Assembly: GCA_949126835.1 (NCBI GenBank)
Contig: OX421499.1
Coordinates: forward strand, 24,401,990 to 24,465,989
Reading direction: 5' to 3'
Origin: Anisus vortex
Lineage: Eukaryota; Mollusca; Gastropoda; Planorbidae
Length of the DNA: 64,000 nucleotides
In this document: piece after piece, positions 12,068 through 24,000 of the stretch
Layout: every line of letters begins with the position of its first letter
Numbering within the stretch: position 1 is the first letter of the stretch
Notes under the pieces: model-generated
Database searches by the model: none
Told to the model about the DNA's origin: nothing
The model's input: the letters and a program-made list of their open reading frames with translations, nothing else
Position numbers and translations under genes: made by a program

Positions 12068-12178
12068 ATGTAGGGTACCTAACAATATTTGGAGAAAAGT
12101 AAAGGCGACTGAACATTGTGCTGGCCACAAAATCTCCTAGTAAGCAGTGGCCGGAGAAACTGCTGCTTTACCGAGATA
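12068..12178 (+). mobile_element. SINE-1, right half (continuation of 8640-8699)
   Basis: Begins with the target duplication ATGTAGGG and continues through the SINE body (AAAGTAAAGGCGACTGAACA, GTGCTGGCCACA) to GGAGAAACTGCTGCTTTACC. Confidence 0.75.
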
Positions 12179-12268
12179 TATGGAGCAATGAGCATAAACA
12201 TTTGGTTAAAGTTTTGAATGCAAACCCTAACCTTAGCCCTTCCGACACAAAAATCCTGGCTTCGCCCC

Positions 12269-12288
12269 TAGATAGATAGATAGATAGG

Positions 12289-12351
<63 letters not shown>

Positions 12352-12420
12352 ATATATTGATAGATAGACGGATACATAGAGAGATAGACGGATATAGATA
12401 TCTATCTGTTTTTCTCCATT
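12269..12420. repeat. (GATA)n microsatellite
   Basis: Near-perfect GATA units at 12269-12350, degrading to GATA/GACGGATA mixtures up to about 12405. On the minus strand it reads as YLSI repeats, which gives spurious open frames. Confidence 0.95.
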
Positions 12421-12640
12421 TTTGTCTATCTTGAGCGGATGTCAATAGTTCAGTCATTCGCAGCTTTGTCCAATCTCTTATATTATCGATTTAGCATTTC
12501 CACTGACGGCCTCTCCGACGCAACCTTCTACAGTGCCTTGGAGGATGGTTTTTGGCAGATTATGCTGCAACACATGACCGAACCTTGTCAGCTTGCGCCG
12601 CTTGCCATAATGGTTTCTTGCAATTGAGGATAGTATTTCC
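12421..12640 (-). mobile_element. LINE C-terminal fragment, family D (RTE-like), antisense
   Basis: The minus strand encodes FGHVLQHNLPKTILQGTVEG, then, after a frame change, the MTELLTSAQDRQKWRK block. These are the '.GHv.R......k.il.g...G.R..GR...W.dni..wt' and 'A.DR..W' features of the C-terminal domain of RTE-like LINEs. A second copy at 57940-58190 keeps the frame longer. It lies exactly between two GATA arrays. Confidence 0.7.
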
Positions 12641-12654
12641 CAAACATACTTATA

Positions 12655-13420
<766 letters not shown>

Positions 13421-13534
13421 TCTAGACTTATTAAAAGTCACTTTATTATCTTGTACAAACTAAACTGCTTACGAAGCTTATCAATATTCTCAAACTTCAA
13501 GGGAGCAATTAGCTTTCATTGATTCTTTCAGTTT

Positions 13535-13650
13535 GTTTAACACTGCAGAATGCATCTTGTGGCGACCACAAATTAAAGGCTAATTAAGTAACATGTCAAT
13601 GTCTATTGAACTCAAGCACTATATAAAGACCTTCGTGGGCAGTCAACAGT
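13535..13650 (+). promoter_or_regulatory. proximal promoter of LBP/BPI copy 1, TATA box at 13622-13627
   Basis: CTATATAAAG carries a TATA box about 28-30 bp upstream of the presumed start site. The 90 bp before it align with the promoter of copy 2 (45375-45470): shared blocks include CTGCAG, TGCATCTTG, GACCACA, GCTAATTAAG and TCAATG. GCTAATTAAG is a TAATTA homeodomain-type core. Conservation between copies, in contrast to the surrounding DNA, suggests these blocks are functional; binding factors are not known from sequence. Confidence 0.75.
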
Positions 13651-13693
13651 CAACCAGTCACTTCAGAACTTGGGACGAGAACCTAACCCACAG
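13650..13693 (+). other. non-coding first exon (5' UTR) of LBP/BPI copy 1
   Basis: The exon ends CCCACAG at 13693 before a strong donor GTAAGT (13694). It resembles exon 1 of copy 2 (shared CAACCAG.CACTTCA). The start is estimated from TATA spacing and is uncertain by several bases. It is joined to the coding exon at 15082, leaving CC before the ATG. Confidence 0.65.
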
Positions 13694-13867
13694 GTAAGTC
13701 AACCTTATCTTCAACTAGACTGTGTCTGTATTGTGGTCTTTTAGCTTTTCTGTATTCCACCTGCCAGACAAAGTAACTAGACAAAGGCTAATCATGGATG
13801 GAAGTTCTCGCAACGAAGTGGATATTTTTTGTCTACTTTTATTAGAGAATATAATTCTGTCACTTTC

Positions 13868-13868
13868 T

Positions 13869-13939
<71 letters not shown>

Positions 13940-13947
13940 TCTCTCTT
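13868..13947. repeat. (CT)n microsatellite in intron 1 of copy 1
   Basis: CT dinucleotides with one CTGT interruption, about 180 bp after the first donor site. It is not present in the matching intron of copy 2. Confidence 0.95.
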
Positions 13948-14559
13948 ATTGAAACTAAATTTCAAGAAATTTTCCTCACCTCTGAGGTTAAAGTAAACAC
14001 ACTTTTTACATACATGGATTTAATTATGCTTTTTGCTTTTATACTTATCATTGTTTTCCATAGGTTGAGACTGTTAAATTGTAAAGTTTCAATATATGCT
14101 CCCTATATATTTATAATGGGGCTACAATGAGCTTAAAAAAACATTGAATATTTTATCAGCTCCCTGTTCGTTTCATCATTTAGTTGAATAGAGTTTACAC
14201 AATAACATATTAGATTCTACGTACATTTTCGTGGCTTTATTCCAGTTTCTGTAAACTGAAAGTTCCTTGTTTTACCTTTAATAAAAAAAAAAAAAATGTT
14301 GTTACTTTCTAAATTTGTATCAATAGCGCGACTCCCTATGCCCTATGTAATCACATTGAGCATGCTCATTGCTCTCTTGTCCACAATTGTGGATTTTATC
14401 CCATAGTTGATTGGAATTCATACAACATTTTCCAAGTGGCGTAATTATTTTCTTTTTTTTTTGTCTTGACCTAAGGCTTTTCAAAACGCCGTAAAATAGG
14501 TTTCTTGTTTATATGAGTGTATGTCTGTATCATAACTTCAAGCTTTCTCTTATTCTTTA

Positions 14560-14640
14560 TCGCTCCCTGTGGAGTATAAGGCAGCAAAAAAAGTTTCGCC
14601 ATGCCTTCCTATCCTGGGCGAGCCATCTGATCTCATGCCA
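14560..14640 (-). mobile_element. LINE C-terminal scrap, family E, antisense
   Basis: The minus strand gives IRWLAQDRKAWRNFFCCLIL, the very end of the domain seen at 6540-6770 (A.DR..WR). Confidence 0.45.
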
Positions 14641-15083
14641 TGTCAAGCGATTTGCATAAATTCACAAGAAGTATGGAATTTCAGGGGCGAAACTGTAATA
14701 TATCAACCAGTCAATTGTGACGTTCCTACTTACCTACAAACAATATTAAGAAGACATTAATTTAATCTATATTACATTGCATAGTGTGGGCCGGTTGTTT
14801 CCCTCGTGTGCCATAAGTTAATGATCAATGACACTTTTTATGAACTAAGTCTAGGAGTATACATTTACACTTAGAAGGAATGTTGTTTAATACACATTTA
14901 ACCCTTTTATCTCACTGAGACAAACTACATTTAAGTTTCTTAAACACGTTTATATTTCACTGGATAAGAAACATATAGGCTAATATCTTCTTTATAAAAA
15001 CATTTATCTTCACTACTCTTATACGTAAATATTTCAGAATTCTCTTATTATAAAGTAAATATTTTTTTCTTCTCTTTACAGCC

Positions 15084-18000
15084 ATGAAGACCATTGCCTT
15101 GTTCATTGTGCTTATTGCCCAGATCTTTGCCCAGGACAAAAAGTCAGGCGGCACTTCACTTAGATTCGGTGAACCTGGTCTTGAATATGGTAATACAACT
15201 GTACATTATATAGTTCATTCTGATATTTTTATAATATCATTTTTGTATATTTTTTTAAATATATTGCATACTTAACATATTTATAGCTAACAATATTTAT
15301 CCTTTACATAAAAAACTGCACATCTAGATCTATATCGTCGAGTCTACCGAGTCTGGAGCATTTTCAAGAACAAAAAGAAGGTCCTTGTCATAAAGAGAAT
15401 GAACCAATTCTGATTAGCTAGCTCATGATGGGATTAAATATTTTGTTTTAATTCCCCTTTAGTTTATTATAAAAAGTAGGTCTAGTTTATAAGTTTATAT
15501 TTTTAAATATAACAGACCGTAAATAATTAAAATTGAAAAACTCTTACTAATAATACCTTGACAAAAATAGTTTTAAAGAAAAAAGAACTGACAGCAATGA
15601 CGGAATGATAACACACTCCTCCAAAGAATTAACAATAATACTAAAGAGACAATTACAAATCAAATGCTGAGATTTCGTAAAGTTCCATTAACGTCTTTGT
15701 CATGAGTATGCTTACAGTCAGCTGCATGCTAATTTACATTTGAATTGAGTCCTGTAGGTAGCACACCGGGTTAGGGTGCTTACAGTCAGCTGCATGCTAA
15801 TTTACATTTGAATTGAGTCTGGCGGGTCGCACACCGGACTGTCAACGAAACGGCCCGGTTTCTAGCCCTGCCGCCGACCATTCCCTGCCTCCTTGCAGGA
15901 GTTCTTGACCTAGAACGTATTGATCTTCTATCTAGAAGGAACGTCTTTAAACGTATAAGTCAAGTATTATTCTATATCTCCTTATAGCATCAAGGATCGG
16001 CCCAGATGTTTTGAAACGTCTGCTCGATCAGATCAAAGACCAGACACTGCAAGATAAGGACAAAGGCTACAAACTCTCCAAGTAAGTCAACTGAACATGT
16101 AGTAGTAGCAAAGCTCATCTTTATTAAACTGTATTATCACTTCTGTGAGGAAGACGCGGTGGTACAAGGGCAGAGCGATGGGGTGTTCATCCGAAGGTCC
16201 CTGGTTGGAAATTTTTCCCATGCGCCTGGCGATTGTATCTCAGTCTACCCAGTGGTGATGGGCAACTGGTATTGGCTGCGATATTAGGTATTGAAAGTAA
16301 CGGCTGATGTGCATCGATCTGGCCACACATTCCTATTGTATTGCTAAACGCTGCTTCCCTAGCCATGTGAACCAATATGGTCTAACATCTCAGTTATATA
16401 GATACGGCATTTGTAATTTACAATAGCACTTTAGCGCGTTCGACTGGCAATCCGAATGCTCTGGGTTCGAATCCTGGTGCAGGCTAGGATTTTTTTCCGG
16501 GACTTGAGGATGTCAATGAGTCTACCCAGCTCTGATGGGTACCTGACACTAGTTGGGGTAAAGTAAAGGCGGCTGGGCATTGTGCTCCCCTAGTATGCCA
16601 TGACCACAGAAACTGGTGAACGCTGCTTCACCAGCCTTATGATCAGTTTGGTCCTAAGGATACTTTACTTTACTTTTAGACATATTTAAGTCTACGAAAC
16701 ACATGTTTGTGAAATCCTTATTTTTCAATCTGCAATATCAAGTCTGGACAACTTTTTTTATTTTATGTTAAACACAGAAACTTTTCGTGTAAAAAAAAAC
16801 ATTATCTTTAAACCTTGTACTGTAATTTAATGGTTTCATTATGCAGTCATTTTTGTTTTCTTTTCTTCTTGTTTAGCGTTTCCTTGAGCGAGTCTGACAT
16901 GGACAATTTCAAGATCATTCTGGATCCAAAGAGCAACGCTGTCTTGGCTAGTGTTGAAGGCCTGAGCACAAGAGTTTCCCTTAACTACGCCATCGAGTCT
17001 AAATCTCCTTAGTAAGTCGCTAATAAATATATTATGAGCTATTCCGGACACGAAAAGAAAAATGTATTGTTTTTAAAGTATACATACACCATCCCACCTA
17101 ATCCTGCCTATTTTATAGCATGTTATAAATAGAATTCGGTTAGCTTTAGGCCGAAACTGATATTGGCTTTCGGTCACCAACCGAATAGGCTATCTCTTTT
17201 AACTTTCAAAATTCAGATTGCAATGCTAGTGCTGAATATAGTGCTGCATCTCTTACACTGTTTATTGATAATTTCAGTTAAATAAACTTTTGCGAATGAA
17301 TCTGTGTGAAGTAGAATTGAAGTTAATAATAAATGAATTGTTTAATCATCCTATGAATGTCGAAAAATGGAGTGTGGAATCACTTGGCAGTTTCTTTTAA
17401 ATCTTTTGTTTGTCAATTTTAGACTATCTTTCGGTTGCGGCCGAATACATAGTTAAAATTTATGTTTCCGCATCGGTATCAGCCGAAAGTAAATGTATAA
17501 CTGTTGGTATGGTTTTGATTTCGGTCGGCCTCTAATATAGAACGGGCTCCTCAAAACCAGAGTTTGATACAAAGCGTCTAGCAGATCGGGAGCCTTGAAG
17601 AAACTTTAGAAATAGAGGCACAACGAGTATCGACTGATTAGTTAGTAAAAAATAATATAAATATGTTCATAGAAATATAAGTTAAAGCTAACAACTCAAA
17701 AAAAAATAAATAGAAAGACAAAGGAGATAAAATCACTTAATTACATATTGAAAACCAATTTTATATAAAATATTTTTTTTTGTTTGGTTGCGAATGTTAT
17801 TTTAACATGAAGTAGGTTGCCTCAATTAAAGAAAACCAACAACCTAAAAATCGTATACTTCCTAATCAAAATACAAGACTCCAACAATGTAGCAACAATA
17901 CAAATGCAAAGAAGGCGCGTCAAGTAAGATGTAGAGAAAATGATACCGTGTATTCAGACCATTTCTCCAATATATTTTTTCGCCAGCATGATGAACTTTG

Positions 18001-21000
18001 AAGGTCGTGTTGGCATTTCATTCCAGGATGCTGACCTTAACCTTACAGTTTCCCTTGGTAAGTGCACTAGGGTTTACATTAAGGGCTATTCGTAATCTGA
18101 CTATTTAATGAGTTGTCGCTGTATTGAACCCACGCAAAAACCTCCAATAGTGAGCTTCTTACTTCAATTTTTCAATTCCATATTCACGTCATTGCAAATA
18201 CGTGTGTAGGCTAACAGTCTTAAAAAAAAAATAGCGATCCTTCTAGAAGCCCTTGGTAACTTTGTCCCTCCCTACATTCTACAGATTTTTCTAAAGCCAA
18301 AACGGGTTTTCGTCAGCTTTGTTAATCTACATGGTTGCCGTCGGTTTAGCATCCCGTCGGACTAAACTGATCCGTAGGGGGGCTGGTGAAGCAGCGCTCA
18401 CCAGTTTATGTGGCCACGGCATACTAGGTGATTGTGTGGCCAGCACTATGCACAGCCCCCTCTACTTTACCCCAACTAAGGTTAGGTACACATCAGAGCT
18501 GGGTAAACTCAGGGACACCCTCCAGACCCGGGAAAAAATCCTAGCCTGCACGAAGATTCGAACCCAGGACCTTCGGTACTCACAATCACAATCACCTCTC
18601 TGGAGATAAGAATCGCAATAAAATGCCGCTCTTATTATTGATATGTTTTTTAAAGTTCTAAACAAATGACCCTTTTAATTCTGCTCCAAAGTGCTTCCCA
18701 TGCAGACTAACTAGAAGGTATATGTTATACAAATCTATAAAGTGACATTTCTCTTTTAAGGTGTCGACTCTGAACAGCGCCCTAAGCCCAAAACCGAACA
18801 GTGTAATGTTCAGATCAGAGATATCGAGTTGGACTTTGAAAGCCCCATCCACCATATCATCTACAGAGTGATGAAAGCCATCTGGCCAGAATCTGTCCGC
18901 TCCTGGGCCGTTAAAATGGTCACTATACTTTATTTTATATGCAAAAATGTGTATTGTTAGTGCTCGTAGTGTCATTGGTTTTAATTAAGCAAATGATAAA
19001 ACTGCCCCCAAAAATTACTTATAATACCTACAATATTACATTATTTCTTTTGTAAGTTTAAGGCTTAAAAAAATGGTTATTTGCTGGTTGTTGAAGTGGT
19101 TTCAAGTGAAATACGTGTATGGCTTTTAACCTTATAAAATAAAAAGTTAAGTATCCCGTCGTACCGAATTGATCCATAGGGCGGTGAAGCAGCGTTCACC
19201 AGTTTCCGTGGCCACGGCATACTAGGTGATTGTGTGGCCATCACTATGTACAGCCGCCTTTACTTTACCCCAACTAAGTTCAGGTACATATCAGAGCTCG
19301 GTAGACTCAGGGACACCCTCCAGATCCTTGAAAAAATCCTAGCCTGCACCATGATTCGAACCCGGGACCTTCGGTACGCCAGTCAAACGCGCTGCCGCGT
19401 ATAACCTTATAACCAAACATAATTTGGCGTAGGCCTACACACGTATACAAACTTTAGTGGTACTGGTGATTGTACAATCATAGTGGGCTACTGACCTAAG
19501 CAATGTATAATCTATATCAATAAAGTAGACTGTGTGTCGATTCCGATCCCAATTGGTTAATTTATTTGCCACGGGCAACGCCGGGTATTTAGAATTGTGG
19601 GGGGCCCTCGTAGCCTCGCCCCTGCTTTCCGAAATGGCTGTGTTAGCCTGTGTTTTGGGATGTGTTGTGCCCCCTTTGTGTGGGGAGCCCTGTTCCATGG
19701 AACATGTGGAACATGTCTAAATACGCCTTAGAGTCCGAATAAAGACATCTTATCCACAAGATTCCTATGCTCGTCTCTCTTGCTATGTTCTAATAGATTG
19801 TCTTGTATATTTCAGATCTGCGATCAGGTCACTGACTACATTGACAACAAGATTAACGAGAATGTCAAACTGCTTCAACGTAAGGATTTTGTTTAATTCT
19901 AAGAAACTTTCCACCGCATCTCTTAAACGGGAATACATTTAAATTATAAATGTACATACATGAAAAGTAACACGTCCAATGGTAGAGAATAGATGGGGAG
20001 GGCTGTAGTTCCTAGCTAAGTCAGGGATGGCTCCTATACCAGGGGTCGGCAACCTTTTGATAACAGTGTGCCAAAGCAGGATTTCTAATTCATTCAGCGT
20101 GCCAACAGCCATAAAGTCATTATTCTCTTTTCTTGTAGAAGAGACATTATTAATCTTTTCGGGAGTCTTCTGCGTGCCATTGAAACTCGCTCTGCGTGCC
20201 AAGTCTGGCACGCGCGCCGTAGTTTGCCGACCCCTAATCTATATTATTGAGACTCAGCATGCTTCCTGTCTTCAGTTGGGGAAAATATGAGAACACAAGA
20301 CACTAGACTAGTTGTACTGGCCACACAATTATATTTTGAATATATTTGTGTTGACCAAGGCTGTGTGTTAATGAATTATGTTTAGGAAAGGGTTGTCGTT
20401 TTCTTAAGAGGGATTTATAAATTATTTTGTTTTTCTTACTTTCATTTGTCATTTCGACTTGATAAAGAGAAAAAAAAAATCGATGCAGTTTTTTGTTATA
20501 GAAATAACTTGAGTTTTACTGCACCATTAGCCGGAACAAATGTGTCGAATGCTTACCTTTACCATCTGAAAAAATTAATAGAATGAATGTTAATTCTAGT
20601 GGTGAAGTATATTTGGAAAGTGTATTCAATTAGCTCGCAATTTACTGTCGCCTAGCTTGTGTACAACCAAGGCTTAATAAACAATCGACAGGTTGCAGTT
20701 ATAAACTGCAGTTACCAACAATCTCTGTGGTTTAAATAGTGGATCAATAAATTCAAATTCAGCCCTGAGTGGAGTAAACATAATTCAAATTCAGCCCTGA
20801 GTGGAGTAAACATAATTCAAATTCAGCCCTGAGTGGAGTAAACATAATTCAAATTCAGCCCTGAGTGGAGTAAACATAATTCAAATTCAGCCCTGAGTGG
20901 AGTAAACATAATTCAAATTCAGCCCTGAGTGGAGTAAACATAATTCAAATTCAGCCCTGAGTGGAGTAAACATAATTCAAATTCAGCCCTGAGTGGAGTA

Positions 21001-24000
21001 AACATAATTCAAATTCAGCCCTGAGTGGAGTAAACATAATTCAAATTCAGCCCTGAGTGGAGTAAACATAATTCAAATTCAGCCCTGAGTGGAGTAAACA
21101 TAATTCAAATTCAGCCCTGAGTGGAGTAAACATAATTCAAATTCAGCCCTGAGTGGAGTAAACATAATTCAAATTCAGCCCTGAGTGGAGTAAACATAAT
21201 TCAAATTCAGCCCTGAGTGGAGTAAACATAATTCAAATTCAGCCCTGAGTGGAGTAAACATAATTCAAATTCAGCCCTGAGTGGAGTAAACATAATTCAA
21301 ATTCAGCCCTGAGTGGAGTAAACATAATTCAAATTCAGCCCTGAGTGGAGTAAACATAATTCAAATTCAGCCCTGAGTGGAGTAAACATAATTCAAATTC
21401 AGCCCTGAGTGGAGTAAACATAATTCAAATTCAGCCCTGAGTGGAGTAAACATAATTCAAATTCAGCCCTGAGTGGAGTAAACATAATTCAAATTCAGCC
21501 CTGAGTGGAGTAAACATAATTCAAATTCAGCCCTGAGTGGAGTAAACATAATTCAAATTCAGCCCTGAGTGGAGTAAACATAATTCAAATTCAGCCCTGA
21601 GTGGAGTAAACATAATTCAAATTCAGCTCTGAGTGGAGTAAACAAAATTCAAATTCAGCCCTGAGTGGAGTAAACATAACTCAAATTCAGCCCTGATTGG
21701 AGTAAACATAATTCAAATTCAGCCCTGAGTGGAGTAAACATAATTCAAATTCAGCTCTGAGTGGAGTAAACATAATTCAAATTCAGCCCTGAGTGGAGTA
21801 AACATAATTCAAATTCAGCTCTGAGTGGAGTAAACATAATTCAAATTCAGCCCTGAGAGGAGTAAACATAATTCAAATTCAGCCCTGAGTGGAGTAAACA
21901 TAATTCAAATTCAGCCCTGAGTGGAGTAAACATAATTCAAATTCAGCTCTGAGTGGAGTAAACATAATTCAAATTCAGCCCTGAGTGGAGTAAACATAAT
22001 TCAAATTCAGCTCTGAGTGGAGTAAACAAAATTCAAATTCAGCCCTGAGTGGAGTAAACATAACTCAAATTCAGCCCTGAGTGGAGTAAACATAATTCAA
22101 ATTCAGCCCTGAGTGGAGTAAACATAACTCAAATTCAGCCCTGAGTGGAGTAAACATAATTCAAATTCAGCCCTGAGTGGAGTAAACATAATTCAAATTC
22201 AGCTCTGAGTGGAGTAAACATAATTCAAATTCAGCCCTGAGTGGAGTAAACATAATTCAAATTCAGCTCTGAGTGGAGTAAACATAATTCAAATTCAGCC
22301 CTGAGTGGAGTAAACATAATTCAAATTCAGCTCTGAGTGGAGTAAACATAATTCAAATTCAGCCCTGAGTGGAGTAAACATAATTCAAATTCAGCTCTGA
22401 GTGGAGTAAACATAATTCAAATTCAGCCCTGAGTGGAGTAAACATAATTCAAATTCAGCCCTGAGTGGAGTAAACATAATTCAAATTCAGCCCTGAGTGG
22501 AGTAAACATTACATTCTGTATTTCTCCTTTTTCTTTTTTAGTCTCAAGCAAAATGGACAAATTCAGGGTCGACTACGGATTCCTCTCCAAACTTTCCATT
22601 AACCCCCGCTCCATTGAGGCTAGACACAAGGTAAGATTCCACTCATGGTTTTAATCTGAATCCAATGTCAGTCTTCAGATCTTAGTACACTAGTTAATAA
22701 CAATCTAATAATAATGGTTATTTATATAGCGCTTCTATCCATGCTATTTCAGCATGCTCAGTGCGCTCTAACATTGACCAGTTTTCTTTTCAAACAAGTT
22801 TTAAACAGTTCGTAATAGATATGAACTTAAGCTAACGTGTCACTGCTTGTATTGCTCTTAATGAAGTAATAAAAACATGATTTCCTGTTTCTAGGGTGAA
22901 ATCTTCTGGGACCAAGACAGGAAACCAACTTCTTCCAAACCTGACGAACTCCCCAGCGAAGACGAGGATGACGCACACAAAATGTTCAACCTAAGGATTG
23001 GCGAATACCTGGTCGAGAGCTTCGCCGAATCTGCTCACAGCAACAGTTACCTGAAGGCCAGAATTGCCGACGACACTGTAAGAAAGTCCAAATGAATATA
23101 GATAGACTTGCTAAAAGAAATAACTTTTTAACGGAAATGTCGGATAGCTTTTTAAAAGAATTGCATTCCGACATGCATTTCTTAGGCAGACGTTAATTCA
23201 AATGAAGAAAGACGGAACGTGCCATCACCTTTTGAAATTATTTAGCGTTTGAGCATGTTTTCATAAAGACCAAAGAAATGTTTGGATCTTCATAAAAAAT
23301 AGAGCTTAAAAAGTGTACAAATAACTAAATATATGAATAAAATGCGTTTTTAAATTGTGTTTCAAAAGTAAGATTTGATAAGGAATAACAAATGTTTATA
23401 TTAAACGGCTTATAATACCGTCCGTTGTAGAATTGTAAGTTAACTTCAATATATTTTTAATATTCCTCATGTTTTATTTGGTTGTCAAGATATACTGTGA
23501 GAGAGAAAAATATCTCTGGGTTTAACATGATAGCTTTAGAAGTTGAACATGTCACCTCATGGTTGTTAATGTACCTCCCACAGGTCTCTACTGACAAACA
23601 AAGAAACCTTCTGCGTACAACTTGCTCAACTCCACCATGTGCTGGCTCCCTCATCCCTGAGGTAAAAATAGATCTAGAACTTTTGTTCTATTCTACACTC
23701 TAGATTGTCCATCTCATCATATATTTAATTATTTATTTGTTGGTGCTGTTGAACAAGATTGCTATAAAATGCACTCTATTGTAGTGGTTCACAACCTATT
23801 GGTGCTCTTTGAAGCGGTTTTGGGATTAGACTACAACATTGATAAAAGCAGAAAACAAGATTAATGAAAGGGCTAACATTATGGAAACTGGTCGCTCATG
23901 GAGTGGTAAATGATAATGCTTAAGAAATGACATATGACAGGTGGGACTTTATAATATAAAAGAAAAGCATAATGAAATGGTAAAGTCAATAAAAACAGTT

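Noticed and set aside
18658..18975. 105-codon minus-strand open frame
   Set aside because: It is the shadow of exon 6 of LBP/BPI copy 1.
20751..22509. CRISPR-like regular direct repeat
   Set aside because: Units are contiguous with no unique spacers and lie in a eukaryotic intron; it is a minisatellite.
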